64,000 nucleotides of DNA from Austwickia sp. (GCA_016711265.1 JADJTI010000001.1:1-64000); one strand, 5' to 3'. Shown: positions 41,151 through 50,992, counted from the stretch's first letter. The notes: generated from the letters alone by a model not told the origin. Translations and numbers: made by a program.

Positions 41151-42818
41151 CTAGTAGACCAGCGCGAAGACCCAGACCGCCAGGGTCATGGTCACTGCGG
41201 TGATCAGCACGACACCGATGAGGTTGAGCAGGACCCCACCTCGGATCATCTGGGCAATGGTGACGTACCCCGAACCGTAGGCGATGGCGTTCGGCGGGGT
41301 GGCCACCGGCAGCATGAACGCACAGGTTGCGGCCAGCGCCACCGGGATGGTCAACAGTAGTGGCGGCAGGCCGAGCCCGAGCGCGACCCCACCGGCCACC
41401 GGCAGGAAGGTCGCCGCGGTCGCGGTGTTGCTGGTCAGTTCGGTCAGGAAGAGGACTCCCAGCGCGAGGATTCCCACCAGGACCACCACGGGCACCCAGC
41501 CCAGGCCCTCGACGTGCCCCCCGATCCACTTCGTCAGACCTGAGCTGCCGAACTGGGCCGACAGCGCCAGGCCACCGCCGAACAGCAGCAGCACCCCCCA
41601 CGGCAGCTTGGCGGCGGCGTCCCAGTCGATGAGCCGAACACCACGCTGAGCACCTGCAGGCAGCAGGAAGAGCAGCAGGGCCGCGATCACCGCGACGCCG
41701 GTGTCATCCACGGGAGGCTTGTCGAACACCAGCGGCAGGGCGACCCAGCTGAGCGCGGCCAGCACGAACACGCCCAACACGCGCTTCTCGCCGCTGGACA
41801 TGGGGCCGAGCTTCTCCAGCTCCGTGTTCAACAGGGCTCGGCCGCCGGGGATCTCCTGGATCTCCGGCGGGAACAGCACCTTGGCCAGCAGGAACCACGC
41901 CAGGGCGGTGAACACGATGGCCAGCGGCACTCCGACCGCCATCCACTGCCCGAATCCGATGTTGATGTCGTGGTTGTCCCGCAGGTATCCGACCAGCAGT
42001 GTGTTGGGAGGCGTACCGATGATGGTGCCCAACGAACCCAGCGACGCGGCGTACGCGATGCCCAGCATCAGGGCGCTGCCGAAGTTGGACTCGATGATGG
42101 CGTCCTTGACGCGCTGGCTCGCCGGGTCGCTCGCGTCGCCCTCGAGCCCCTGCAAGGCCGAGCCGCTGTCAGCCGCCGTACTCGATCCGACCAGCAACAG
42201 CACCGATACCCCGATCGGGATCATCATCACGGCAGTGGCCGTGTTGGACACCCACATGCTCAGGAAAGCGGTGGCGATCATGAAGCCGCCCACGACACGG
42301 GTTGCGCGGGTGCCCATGAGCCGCACGGTGTGCAGGGCGATGCGACGGTGCAGGTTCCAGCGCTGCATCGCCAGCGCGATCACGAAACCGCCCATGAACA
42401 GGAAGATGATGCTGTTGCCGTAGGAGGCTCCCACGGCGTTGACGGTCACGTTGGTCCCGAGCGTGGGGAAGACCGCCAGGGGCAAAAGCGCGGTGGCCGG
42501 AATCGGGATCGCCTCGGTCATCCACCAGATGCCCATCAGTACGGCGGTCGCGGCGGTCAGCTTGCCCTGGTGGGACAGGTCGTCGGGCAAGAGCACATAG
42601 AGCGCGACCGCCATCACCAGGCCGCCGATCAGGCCCAGACGGCGCTTGAACGTGGTCCGCACGGACTCCTGGGGAGCCCGAGCGCCCTCGGATTGATGAT
42701 CGATCGCCTCCCCCCGATGGGGATCGGGTTCCAGCCCGTGCAGGTGCGCGCCCGGTACGGCGTGCGGTGAGTGTGCGGCCACGGTGTCCCTCCTCCGGGT
42801 GTCCAGCCCGATGATCAC
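41151..42818 (-). CDS. DASS-family (SLC13) sodium/anion symporter
   Basis: 555 residues if started at GTG 42818; the first 55 are polar and a later start is possible. About 11-12 spans. The two family motifs are present: WVSNTATAVMMIPIG and ELTSNTATAATFLPVAGG (SNT in each repeat), with GTPPNTLLVGYL between. It imports dicarboxylates, sulfate or phosphate with sodium ions. It may use the sodium gradient maintained by the Mrp antiporter encoded 3 kb away. A 31-bp site related to those before Usp and Mrp lies 92 bp upstream. Confidence 0.92.
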   Translation of the reverse strand: MIIGLDTRRRDTVAAHSPHAVPGAHLHGLEPDPHRGEAIDHQSEGARAPQESVRTTFKRRLGLIGGLVMAVALYVLLPDDLSHQGKLTAATAVLMGIWWMTEAIPIPATALLPLAVFPTLGTNVTVNAVGASYGNSIIFLFMGGFVIALAMQRWNLHRRIALHTVRLMGTRATRVVGGFMIATAFLSMWVSNTATAVMMIPIGVSVLLLVGSSTAADSGSALQGLEGDASDPASQRVKDAIIESNFGSALMLGIAYAASLGSLGTIIGTPPNTLLVGYLRDNHDINIGFGQWMAVGVPLAIVFTALAWFLLAKVLFPPEIQEIPGGRALLNTELEKLGPMSSGEKRVLGVFVLAALSWVALPLVFDKPPVDDTGVAVIAALLLFLLPAGAQRGVRLIDWDAAAKLPWGVLLLFGGGLALSAQFGSSGLTKWIGGHVEGLGWVPVVVLVGILALGVLFLTELTSNTATAATFLPVAGGVALGLGLPPLLLTIPVALAATCAFMLPVATPPNAIAYGSGYVTIAQMIRGGVLLNLIGVVLITAVTMTLAVWVFALVY

Positions 42819-42881
42819 CAGTCATGTGCGGGCGAGGGGCTGGTCTCTCGAGGCTGGGGGGCCGACCGGCGGGGGTCCAGG

Positions 42882-43844
42882 TTACCTTCGGGTAATGGGA
42901 GTGGTCCCACCCTCAGATGGGCGCCGACACCCATCCTGGCGGGTGCCGGCCAGGTCGCCTGGGCGGACCACGGCCACCGGACAGGACGCGGCCTGGAGCA
43001 GGTCGCGGCTGGTGGATCCGAGCAGGAGTCCGGCGAACCCGCCCCGGCCGCGGCTTCCCACCACCAGCAGTCCGGCGTCCTGGGCGAGCCGGCTCAGGAC
43101 CGCGGCGGGGCGGCCCGTGGTGGTGATCTCCTCAACGGTCACGTCGGGGTGCCGTGCGGCGCACGCGGCCAGGGTGGCGCGCACGGCGTCGGGGACTCGG
43201 GCGCCGCCTCCGGTGCCGTCAGGCCCCCGCCCCGCTGCTGGTTGAAGGCTGTGCGCACTGCTGGCGAACGGCCCGACATCACTGTCCAGCACGTGGGCCG
43301 CCGTGAGCGGGCAGGACCATTGGGCGGCGACCCGGAAGGCGAATTCGGCGGCCTCCTGGGTCTGCGGGCCATCGTCAACCCCGAGGACAATCCGGCCGTC
43401 GAACCGGTGCGGGCGCCGTTCAGGACAGACCACCACGACACAGTGGGCGTGCGCGGCCACGTCGGCGGCAACACTGCCCAACAACAGATCGGCCCATCCT
43501 CCGGCGCCGCGGTTGCCGACGACCATGAGGCGCGCCTGCGAGCTCAGCTCGACCAGCGCGGCCGCGGGCGAGTGGTGCAGCACGTCCACTGAGATCGGCA
43601 GCCCCGGGTGTTGTGCGGTGGCCGCCGCCGCCCCCCGGACCAACACCGCGTGCAGTTCGTGGACGAGTTGGGCATGCACCTGCGCGGAATGCGCCACGGC
43701 AGGTGCGGCGGTCACCAGGCGCAACGGGAGGCCCTGGTGATGGGCCCAGTCGGCGGCCCAGGCCGCGGCGGCGTTGGCTGCGCTGGAGCCGTCCAGCCCG
43801 GCTACCACTCCGGCCGGGCGTGCTCGCCCTTGGTCGGCTGGCAT
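42882..43844 (-). CDS. Universal stress protein, tandem UspA domains
   Basis: 320 residues from ATG 43844, with AGGAGGGG six bases upstream. Domain 1: GVVAGLDGSSAANAAAAWAA to VVVVCPERR, with loop GNRGAGGWADLLLGSVAAD. Domain 2: GRIVLGVDDGPQTQEAAEFA to CPVAVVRPG, with the ATP-type loop GSRGRGGFAGLLLGSTSRD. A longer open frame runs upstream but lacks Usp-like sequence. It is divergent from the two-component kinase gene, and the 195-bp gap contains operator copy A. The DASS gene follows on the same strand 63 bp downstream. Confidence 0.93.
   Translation of the reverse strand: MPADQGRARPAGVVAGLDGSSAANAAAAWAADWAHHQGLPLRLVTAAPAVAHSAQVHAQLVHELHAVLVRGAAAATAQHPGLPISVDVLHHSPAAALVELSSQARLMVVGNRGAGGWADLLLGSVAADVAAHAHCVVVVCPERRPHRFDGRIVLGVDDGPQTQEAAEFAFRVAAQWSCPLTAAHVLDSDVGPFASSAHSLQPAAGRGPDGTGGGARVPDAVRATLAACAARHPDVTVEEITTTGRPAAVLSRLAQDAGLLVVGSRGRGGFAGLLLGSTSRDLLQAASCPVAVVRPGDLAGTRQDGCRRPSEGGTTPITRR
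42910..42940 (-). promoter_or_regulatory. Candidate operator, copy D (before DASS)
   Basis: On the minus strand the core is ATGGGTGTCGGCGCCCAT, an imperfect palindrome, 92 bp before the DASS start. Nineteen of 31 bases agree with copy A at 43906. It lies inside the 3' end of the Usp coding sequence, so coding constraint may explain part of the match. Confidence 0.4.
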
Positions 43845-43905
43845 GGTGTCCCCTCCTGATGGCTTCGGGCGCATGTCCTCCTCATGGTTGATCGGGCTGA
43901 GCCCC

Positions 43906-43936
43906 CTCGCGTAGGGGGGGCGACACCCATTTGCGG
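43906..43936. promoter_or_regulatory. Candidate operator, copy A (between Usp and kinase genes)
   Basis: Minus-strand core AATGGGTGTCGCCCCCCCTA, with CGCGAG at the right end. It matches the site before mrpA (45683-45713) at 26 of 31 positions. It is 62 bp from the Usp start and 104 bp from the kinase start, so it may control both. Confidence 0.65.
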
Positions 43937-44039
43937 TGAGTGCGCGAATCGCCGCGGCACGGCGAGGGGTTGTCGTACCCACCGGGCAGGATGATGGGCG
44001 AGGCCCCGGTTCAACCTGCGAGAACTGCGAGGGAGGGCG

Positions 44040-45014
44040 ATGTTCTGGAAACTGTTCGTCGCCATGGTCGCGGTGCTCACGGTGGCGTTGGCGCTGCTCG
44101 TCATCACCCCGGCCTCGGTGTCCTACCCTTTCGATCCGGCCGAGGCACTGGAACTGGGGTTGGGTTTCGCGGTCCTGCTCGGGGTGTGCGCCTGGGTGAT
44201 CCGGTCGGGTCTGCGGCCGCTGGCCGACCTCCGGGAGGCGATGGACCGCCGGGACGAGCTGAGCGAGCCCGAGCGGGTTCCGGTCACCCGCTCGGACGAG
44301 GTGGGACGGGTGGCGGCGGCCTATAACGCGCTCCTGGATCGGCTGAGCACGCAGAAGCTGCGTGCCTCGGCGCTGGCCATCAGCGCCCAGGAGGATGAGC
44401 GTCGTCGGATCTCGCGGGAACTGCACGACGAGGTGGGTCAGACCCTGACCGCCGTCCTGCTGCGCCTGCAGCGGCTGGAGTCCCGGACGTCCTCGGACAT
44501 CGCCGAGGAGGTTCGCGGCGCTGCCGAGGTGACCCGCACCGCGCTGCAGGAGGTACGCCGGGTCGTGGCGCGGCTGCGTCCGGGGGTCCTGGACGACCTC
44601 GGCCTGGTCTCGGCGTTGACCGCGTTGGCGACCGAGACCGCGGGCGCCTCCGGGGTGGTGGTTCACCGCGCCGTCCACGACGTCCCCGGGCGGACACCCG
44701 ACCAGGATCTGGTCATTTATCGGGTCGCTCAGGAGGCGCTGACGAACGTGGTGCGGCATGCTCAAGCTCGCCACGCCCGGCTCGCGCTGGGTCCCACGCC
44801 GGGAGGGCTGATCCTGGACGTGACCGACGACGGGGTGGGGCTGAGCCGGCCCGCCGGGAACGGCCGCAACGGGATGCAGGAGCGGGCATGGCTGATCGGC
44901 GGTCGGCTGACCGTCGGGCCGGGGCCCGAGGGTGGCACGCAGGTGAAGCTTTTCGTGCCGATGGGTGAGGACCCCGGCACCCGACCGCAACCGACGCAGG
45001 AGCCGACGCCGTGA
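44040..45014 (+). CDS. NarL/DesK-type sensor histidine kinase
   Basis: 324 residues. Two membrane helices (7-25 and 40-56) flank only a short external loop (TPASVSYPFDPAEALE). A HAMP segment follows (IRSGLRPLADLREAMD to EVGRVAAAYNALLDRL). The HisKA_3 domain has the phosphorylated H129 in RRISRELHDEVGQTLTAVLL. The ATPase domain has an N box (EALTNVVRHAQA) and a G box (TDDGVGL and NGMQERAWLIGG). The lack of an external sensing domain suggests it senses membrane or intracellular state. Its stop overlaps the response-regulator start (GTGATC at 45011). Confidence 0.93.
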   Translation: MFWKLFVAMVAVLTVALALLVITPASVSYPFDPAEALELGLGFAVLLGVCAWVIRSGLRPLADLREAMDRRDELSEPERVPVTRSDEVGRVAAAYNALLDRLSTQKLRASALAISAQEDERRRISRELHDEVGQTLTAVLLRLQRLESRTSSDIAEEVRGAAEVTRTALQEVRRVVARLRPGVLDDLGLVSALTALATETAGASGVVVHRAVHDVPGRTPDQDLVIYRVAQEALTNVVRHAQARHARLALGPTPGGLILDVTDDGVGLSRPAGNGRNGMQERAWLIGGRLTVGPGPEGGTQVKLFVPMGEDPGTRPQPTQEPTP

Positions 45015-45670
45015 TCAAGCGACCAGATGCCGCCGCGGTGCTGTTGGCCGACGATCACGTCCTGGTCCGCCAGGGGGTGCGGATGATCCTGGACGCCCAG
45101 GCCGACCTCACGGTGGTCGCCGAGGTGGACGACGGTGCGCAGGCGGTGGAGCGGGTCGCCGACGGCGGCATCGATCTGGCCATCCTGGACGTCTCGATGC
45201 CCCGGCTGACCGGCTTGCAGGCGGCCGCCGAGATCCAGCGGCGCGGCATCGAGGTCGCGGTGCTGATGCTGTCGATGCACGACAACGAGCAGTACCTGTT
45301 CGAGGCACTCAAGGTCGGCGCATCAGGATACGTGCACAAGTCGGTCGCCGATCGGGACCTGATCACCGCCTGCCGGGCCGCGCTGCGCGGCGAACCGTTC
45401 CTGTACCCGGGCGCGATCAGCACGTTGATCCGCGAGTTCCTCCACCGCGGCCAGGACGGGCAGAGCGAGGCCAGCCTGCTCACGGCGCGCGAGGAGGAAG
45501 TGCTCAAGCTGATCGCCGAAGGCCATGCGGGCAAGGACATCGCCCAGCTGCTGTTCATCAGCCCCAAGACCGTCGAGCGGCACCGAGGGAACCTCCTGGC
45601 CAAGCTCGGCCTCAAGGATCGCTTGGAGCTGACCCGGTACGCCATCCGGGTCGGGCTCATCGAAGCGTGA
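45011..45670 (+). CDS. NarL/LuxR-family response regulator
   Basis: 219 residues. Receiver domain with acidic DD at 14-15 and phosphorylation site D60 in LAILDVSMPRLTG, lysine in ALKVGASGYVHKS. The C-terminal LuxR HTH is LLTAREEEVLKLIAEG to ISPKTVERHRGNLLAKLGL. It is translationally coupled to the kinase. Downstream, 149 bp before mrpA, is the second copy of the 31-bp site. It is the natural candidate to bind the shared sites. The family includes NarL and DosR/DevR. Confidence 0.95.
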   Translation: MIKRPDAAAVLLADDHVLVRQGVRMILDAQADLTVVAEVDDGAQAVERVADGGIDLAILDVSMPRLTGLQAAAEIQRRGIEVAVLMLSMHDNEQYLFEALKVGASGYVHKSVADRDLITACRAALRGEPFLYPGAISTLIREFLHRGQDGQSEASLLTAREEEVLKLIAEGHAGKDIAQLLFISPKTVERHRGNLLAKLGLKDRLELTRYAIRVGLIEA

Positions 45671-45682
45671 GGCCGCCTCGCC

Positions 45683-45713
45683 ACGAAAGTGGGTGTCGCC
45701 ACCCCTTCGCGAG
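45683..45713 (+). promoter_or_regulatory. Candidate operator, copy B (before mrpA)
   Basis: Plus-strand core GTGGGTGTCGCCACCCCTTC, 106 bp before mrpA. It contains the dyad GGGTG-TCGC-CACCC. Twenty-six of 31 positions match copy A. The flanks CGAAA and CGCGAG are conserved as well. Confidence 0.65.
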
Positions 45714-45818
45714 AACCGCGGTCGACCGCCAGGATGGACCCGAACATCTGGCGGGCCAGTCCCGAACGCAGCGCGAACGAAAGGCATCCGTGAGTCGCGA
45801 CATACGGAGGGCGCCGTC

Positions 45819-48779
45819 ATGACGATGGTGATGGCCCTGGTGGTGTTGGCGGCTGCCGTGGCGTTGGCGCCCGTGTGCACCGCGTGGCTGGGCCGGGCCG
45901 CCGGCTGGCCGCTGGCCGCGCTGTACCTGGTGGCCGCAGGTGCCCTGACACCCGCGGTGTCGGCTGTTCTGGCCGGGGAACATCCCACCTGGTCGGCGCC
46001 CTGGGTGCCGGGCCTGGGGGTGGAGCTGGCCCTGCGGGCCGACGGCTTGGGGATCGTCTTCTCCCTGATCGCGTTGCTGATCGGCGCAATCGTGTTCGCC
46101 TACTCCACCCGTTACCTCAGTCGAGGCCCGCAACTGAGCTTCTACCTGGTCATGACGGCGTTCACGTTCTCGATGGTGGGGTTGGTGCTGGCCGATGACC
46201 TGATTCTGCTGTTCATCTGCTGGGAACTGACGTCGCTGGCGTCGTACCTGCTGATCGCCCGCTCGGGGCACGCCGGCGAGCAAGCCTCCATGCGCACCCT
46301 GCTGATGACGTTCATCGGCGGGCTGGCGCTGTTGGGCGCGGTCGCGATCATCGTGATGCGGACCGGTACGACGTCGCTCAGCCAGGCCCTGAGCGCGCCG
46401 GTGTGGGGACAGGACCCGGGGTTCGCCGCGGTGGCCGCGGCGCTGGTCCTCACCGCAGGGTTCACGAAGTCGGCGCAGTTCCCCTTCCACGTGTGGCTGC
46501 CCGACGCGATGGCGGCGACCACCCCGGTGAGCGCCTACCTGCATGCCGCCGCCGTGGTCAAAGCCGGCATCTTCCTGCTGCTGCGGTTCTCACCGGCATT
46601 CGCCGGGGTGCCGCTCTGGAACGCCGCGCTGATCACCGGCGGTCTGGTCACGGCGGCTCTGGGGGCCTGGTTCGCGCTGCAGCAGACCGATCTGAAGAAG
46701 CTCATGGCGTACTCGACCGTCAGCCAGTTGGGGCTGATCGTGGCCACCATCGGCGTCGGTACGACGGCAGCGCTGATCGCCGCCGTCCTGCACACCATCG
46801 CCCACGCTCTGTTCAAGTCCGGGCTGTTCATGATGGTCGGCGTCATCGATCACGCGACGCACACCCGGGACCTGCGCCGGCTGCCCGTGCTCTACCGGGC
46901 GATGCCGGGCAGCTTCGTGGTGACCCTGCTCGGCTGCGCGTCGATGGCCGGGGTGCCGCCCATGCTGGGTTTCCTGTCGAAAGAGAGCGTGTTGGCAGCG
47001 TTGCGCGAGGCGCCGGGGCCGGAGTGGTTCGGCTGGGCCGCGATGCTCGGGGCAGCCGCCGCCAGCGTCCTGACCTTCGCCTACTGCGCCAAGATCGTCT
47101 TCGGCGCCTTCGTCGACGGCAGCGACCCGCGGCCCGTCGAGAGGGTGGAAACCGGCCTGGTGCCTCCCGCCGCGCTGCCCATCCTGATCGGTCTTCCGCT
47201 GGGGTTGTTCGCCGCGCCGCTGGCAACAGTGGTTCAGCGGGCAGCGGAGGCGGCCTCGGGTCGCTCGGTCGGTGCGCCGCACTTCACGCTGTGGCACGGG
47301 GTCACCGCGGAATTGATCGCGACGCTGGTGATTTTCGCGTGCGGGGCGGTGATCATCGCCCGCCGCAAGGCCCTCTGGCCGCTGCTGGAGCACAAGACGT
47401 TCCGGCTCGACGGCGCCGGTGTCATTCGGCTCATCGAAAGGCGGCTGCGGCGCGCGGGAGCCCTGTTGGCCCGGCCCGTGAGCGTCGACTACGCCTCGCG
47501 TCACCTGGCTGCGCTGCTGGCCGCCTTTGTCGCGGTGGTGCTGGGTGGGCTCGCCGCCATGGCCTCGACCGCCGTGCCGACTGCTGTTGCGACGGGGACC
47601 AGCCGGCCCATCGACGTACTGCTCCTGGTGTTGATCGCGGCGTCCGTGCTGATGGTCTGCCGCTCGGATTCACGGCTGGCGGCCACCGTCTCGCTGTCCG
47701 CGGTGGGGATCCTGGCCACCGTGCAGATCCTGGCGCTCGGCGCGCCCGACGTCGGTCTGACCCAGCTCCTGGTGGAGTCGTTGACGGTCATCGTGATCAT
47801 GCTCGTGCTGCAGAAGCTGCCGCTGACCTTCGGGCGCTCCAGCGGCCCGCGCCGCGCACGCACCGGCACCCTGGCGGTCCTGGTGGGGCTGGCCGCCGGC
47901 GCCGGGACCTGGGTCCTGAACGCCGGCCGCGGACGCTCCGGCGTGGCGCAGTACTACATCGATGAGGCCACCCCGGTCACGGGTGGGGCGAACATCGTCA
48001 ACGTCATCCTCGTCGAATTCCGGGCCCTGGACACCCTCGGCGAACTCGCCGTACTGGGCATGGCCGGGGTGGTCCTGGTCGCCGTCCTGTCCACGGTGCC
48101 GCACGACCGGCTGGATCCCGACGCCGCCCGAGCCCGAGAGCACGCGCACACCCCGACCCCGGCCTTGCGCGGGCCGGGCAGCACCGCCCATCGGGCGATC
48201 CACACCGCGTGGAGCAACGTCGTGCCACTGCAGCTCATGCTCCGCGGCGTGATTCCGGTGCTGGCAGCGCTGTCCGCGATCATCTTCCTGCGCGGTCACA
48301 ACGAGCCCGGCGGGGGTTTCATCGCTGCGCTGGTGGGCTCGGCGATCGTGGGGTTGGTGTATCTGTCCACCTCCACCGACCGTCAGATCGGGCCGCCCCG
48401 GCTCCCGGTCTACCTGATCGGTGGCGGAGTGCTGACTGCCATCGCGACCGGCCTGCTCGGCCTGGTCGCCAAGGGCTCGTTCCTGGAGCCGTTGCACGGC
48501 TACCTGGCCGGAGTCCACGTGTCGAGCTCGATGATCTTCGACGTCGGGGTGTACACGGCCGTCCTCGGTCTGGTCATGATCGCCTTCAACCTGCTCGGCG
48601 CCAGCACCGACAGCGGGAGCACGCCCGGCAGTGAAGGCACCCGGGAACGGGTCGACGAGGCCGTCGAGGGTGAGCTCGACGGGCCGCTGGACACCCTCCG
48701 GGGAGAGCGCCCGCCCCGGGTGGGCCCGCGGACGAGCTACATCGCCACCGGTCGTCGTCCGAGGGAGTTGGGCCGATGA
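45819..48779 (+). CDS. mrpA: Mrp Na+/H+ antiporter subunits A and B, fused
   Basis: 986 residues from ATG 45819. The N-terminal 500 residues form the NuoL-like proton channel (ICWELTSLASYLLIARSGHAG, GFTKSAQFPFHVWLPDAMAA, LKKLMAYSTVSQLGLIVA). The MrpA-specific C-terminal domain follows. The last 200 residues are the MrpB domain, with QLMLRGVIPVLAALSAIIFL and RGHNEPGGGFIAALVGSAIV. No separate mrpB exists in the operon, which fits the fused actinobacterial type. The complex exports Na+ or K+ in exchange for protons across the membrane. The stop overlaps mrpC. Confidence 0.96.
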   Translation: MTMVMALVVLAAAVALAPVCTAWLGRAAGWPLAALYLVAAGALTPAVSAVLAGEHPTWSAPWVPGLGVELALRADGLGIVFSLIALLIGAIVFAYSTRYLSRGPQLSFYLVMTAFTFSMVGLVLADDLILLFICWELTSLASYLLIARSGHAGEQASMRTLLMTFIGGLALLGAVAIIVMRTGTTSLSQALSAPVWGQDPGFAAVAAALVLTAGFTKSAQFPFHVWLPDAMAATTPVSAYLHAAAVVKAGIFLLLRFSPAFAGVPLWNAALITGGLVTAALGAWFALQQTDLKKLMAYSTVSQLGLIVATIGVGTTAALIAAVLHTIAHALFKSGLFMMVGVIDHATHTRDLRRLPVLYRAMPGSFVVTLLGCASMAGVPPMLGFLSKESVLAALREAPGPEWFGWAAMLGAAAASVLTFAYCAKIVFGAFVDGSDPRPVERVETGLVPPAALPILIGLPLGLFAAPLATVVQRAAEAASGRSVGAPHFTLWHGVTAELIATLVIFACGAVIIARRKALWPLLEHKTFRLDGAGVIRLIERRLRRAGALLARPVSVDYASRHLAALLAAFVAVVLGGLAAMASTAVPTAVATGTSRPIDVLLLVLIAASVLMVCRSDSRLAATVSLSAVGILATVQILALGAPDVGLTQLLVESLTVIVIMLVLQKLPLTFGRSSGPRRARTGTLAVLVGLAAGAGTWVLNAGRGRSGVAQYYIDEATPVTGGANIVNVILVEFRALDTLGELAVLGMAGVVLVAVLSTVPHDRLDPDAARAREHAHTPTPALRGPGSTAHRAIHTAWSNVVPLQLMLRGVIPVLAALSAIIFLRGHNEPGGGFIAALVGSAIVGLVYLSTSTDRQIGPPRLPVYLIGGGVLTAIATGLLGLVAKGSFLEPLHGYLAGVHVSSSMIFDVGVYTAVLGLVMIAFNLLGASTDSGSTPGSEGTRERVDEAVEGELDGPLDTLRGERPPRVGPRTSYIATGRRPRELGR

Positions 48780-49108
48780 TTCTGGCCATGACCGTCGCCG
48801 TGCTGGTGGCCGGCGGCGCCTATCTCATTCTCCAGCGCAGCATGGTCCGGGCGGTGTTCGGGATCGGGCTGCTCAGTCACGCCGCCAACTTCGTGCTGCT
48901 CACCGCGGGGGTCCCTGCCTGGCGGGGGGAGCCGTTGTCGGACCGCACCGCCCCCGAGGCGATGGCCGACCCGCTACCCCAGGCGTTTGTGCTGACCGCG
49001 ATCGTCATCACCCTGGCCGTGACCGTCATCATGCTCATGCTTGCGGTGCTGGGCCACAACGACGACACCCACCTGATGCCGCCGACGGGGGAGGTGCACG
49101 ACCGGTGA
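48776..49108 (+). CDS. mrpC: Mrp antiporter subunit C
   Basis: 110 residues, three membrane spans, NuoK-like. RSMVRAVFGIGLLSHAANFVLL and PLPQAFVLTAIVITLAVTVIML are the family signature segments. It overlaps both neighbours by four bases. Confidence 0.95.
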   Translation: MILAMTVAVLVAGGAYLILQRSMVRAVFGIGLLSHAANFVLLTAGVPAWRGEPLSDRTAPEAMADPLPQAFVLTAIVITLAVTVIMLMLAVLGHNDDTHLMPPTGEVHDR

Positions 49109-50622
49109 GTGCCGCCGTACTGCCGCTCTTCGCGATCGTGCCGCTACTGCTGTCGGGGCTGACGGTCCTAGTCCGGCACCCGGTGCTGGACCGGGTGCTG
49201 CTGATCGGGGTCCCGCTGGCCAGCGCCACCGGCGGGCTGCTACTGCTGCTGGAGCACCGGCAGGTGCCGGTGCTCGCGCACGGGGTGGGCGGTTTCGTCC
49301 CCGGCGTCTCGATCCCGTTCGTGTCCGACGCGCTGTCCGCCCTGATGCTGACGGTGACCGGCATCTCGACGGCGGCCTGCTCGTGGTTCCTCGTCGGCAC
49401 CGGCGAAGACCGCTATCGGTTCGTGCCGCCGCTGGCGCTCATGCTGACCGGCGGGGTGAACGGTGCGCTGCTGACCGGCGACCTGTTCAACCTCTTCGTG
49501 TTCGTCGAGGTCATGCTGTTGCCGTCGTACGCGCTGATCGCCGTCACCGGCACCTGGCGGCGGCTGGGCATCGGCCGGCTGTTCATCCTCGTCAACCTCC
49601 TGACCAGCACGTTCCTGCTGATCGGGATCGGTTTCGTGTACGGCGTCACCGGCACCGTGAACCTCGCCGCACTCGCCGGGCAGGCCGCCCGCGACCCCAG
49701 GGCCGGGCTCGCCCTGGCGGTGGTCCTGATGGCACTGGCCATCAAGGGTGGCGTCGTACCGGTGCACGGCTGGTTGCCACGCAGCTACCCGGCCACGTCG
49801 GCCGCCGTGATGGCGTTGTTCGCGGGGCTGCACACCAAGGTCGCGCTGTACGCGATCTACCGCGTCTACGCGATGGGGTACGGGGGCCGGCCGGCTCCCT
49901 GGTTGTGGGTGCTGCTCCTGGTGGCCGTCTTGACCATGGTCGTGGGGGCGGTCTCGACGATCAACGAGCGGCGGATCCGCGCGGCGCTGGCGTTCCAGAT
50001 GGTCAGCGGGGTGGGCCACATCCTGCTCGGCCTGGTGGTGTTCACCGCGGCCTCGCTGGCCGCCGGGATCTTCTACCTCGTGCACCACGTCATCACCATG
50101 GCGGCGCTGCTGCTGTCCGCCGGGGCCATCGAGCACACCTACGGCAGCGGTCGCTTCGATCGGTTGAGTGGGCTGATGCGCCGGGACCGGCTGGTGACGA
50201 TCGTGTTCGCGTTGGGCCTGTTCTCGCTGGTGGGGCTGCCACCGACGTCGGGGGTGTGGGGGAAGGTGGCGTTGATGGCGTCGGCGGCAGGGGCACCCGA
50301 CTGGCAGTCCTGGGTGCTCATCGGTGCGGTAATGGTGGCCTCGCTGGCCTCGTTGATGGCCCTGCAGCGGCTGTGGGCAGAGGTCTTCTGGGGGCCGCCC
50401 ATGGAGCGCTACCGCCCCGACGACCCGCACACCGGACGCGGGGAGGCGATACCGCTGCCCGATGCCGTGGTGATCCGTCCGGGCATCGCCGCGCCCGGTG
50501 CGGTGATGCTGGTTCTCTCGGTCGCGCTCTTCCTGGCGGCCGGCCTGGTGTGGCCGTTCGCCCAGTCCGCCGGCGCGGGCCTGCTCGAGGTCGGACCCTA
50601 CGTGTCGGCGGTGTTGAAATGA
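49105..50622 (+). CDS. mrpD: Mrp antiporter subunit D
   Basis: 505 residues from GTG 49105, 14 membrane spans, NuoM/N-like. LFNLFVFVEVMLLPSYALIAV contains the conserved Glu of the antiporter channel. AIKGGVVPVHGWLPRSYPAT holds the essential Lys. It overlaps mrpC by four bases. Seven bases separate it from mrpE. Confidence 0.95.
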   Translation: MSAAVLPLFAIVPLLLSGLTVLVRHPVLDRVLLIGVPLASATGGLLLLLEHRQVPVLAHGVGGFVPGVSIPFVSDALSALMLTVTGISTAACSWFLVGTGEDRYRFVPPLALMLTGGVNGALLTGDLFNLFVFVEVMLLPSYALIAVTGTWRRLGIGRLFILVNLLTSTFLLIGIGFVYGVTGTVNLAALAGQAARDPRAGLALAVVLMALAIKGGVVPVHGWLPRSYPATSAAVMALFAGLHTKVALYAIYRVYAMGYGGRPAPWLWVLLLVAVLTMVVGAVSTINERRIRAALAFQMVSGVGHILLGLVVFTAASLAAGIFYLVHHVITMAALLLSAGAIEHTYGSGRFDRLSGLMRRDRLVTIVFALGLFSLVGLPPTSGVWGKVALMASAAGAPDWQSWVLIGAVMVASLASLMALQRLWAEVFWGPPMERYRPDDPHTGRGEAIPLPDAVVIRPGIAAPGAVMLVLSVALFLAAGLVWPFAQSAGAGLLEVGPYVSAVLK

Positions 50623-50629
50623 GGTTGAC

Positions 50630-50992
50630 ATGACTCGCCTCGGGTACGCGCTCGCCTACCTGGCGTTCATCGTCGCCGAGGTGGTGGCCGGGTCGTTGCG
50701 GGTGGCGGCCGCCGCCCTGGGCATCGGTCCCGCCTCGACACCTTCGATCGTGGAGGTCCCCTTGAGTTGCCGGACCGACCTGGAGATCACCGCGATGGCC
50801 TCCTCGATCACGATCACCCCGGGGACCCTCGTGCTGGGGACCGCCGCCGCCAGCGACGATGCCCCGCCGACCCTGTTCGTGCACAGCATGTTCGGCCGTG
50901 ATCGTCAGGAGGTGCTGGCGGGGCTTGCCGACATGGAACGGCGCCTTCTGCGGGTCACCAGGGGAGCGCGGGCATCGGGGGAGGGGTCGTGA
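50630..50992 (+). CDS. mrpE: Mrp antiporter subunit E
   Basis: 120 residues, shorter than MrpE of Bacillus because the first membrane helices are reduced to one. LAYLAFIVAEVVAGSLRVAA, then the soluble part SIVEVPLSCRTDLEITAMAS and ITITPGTLVLG, are family motifs. It overlaps mrpF (GTGATC at 50989). Confidence 0.92.
   Translation: MTRLGYALAYLAFIVAEVVAGSLRVAAAALGIGPASTPSIVEVPLSCRTDLEITAMASSITITPGTLVLGTAAASDDAPPTLFVHSMFGRDRQEVLAGLADMERRLLRVTRGARASGEGS

Noticed and set aside
43845..44990. Long N-terminal extension of the Usp at 42882
   Set aside because: It is antisense to the histidine kinase and has no Usp-like sequence; ATG 43844 has an ideal ribosome binding site.
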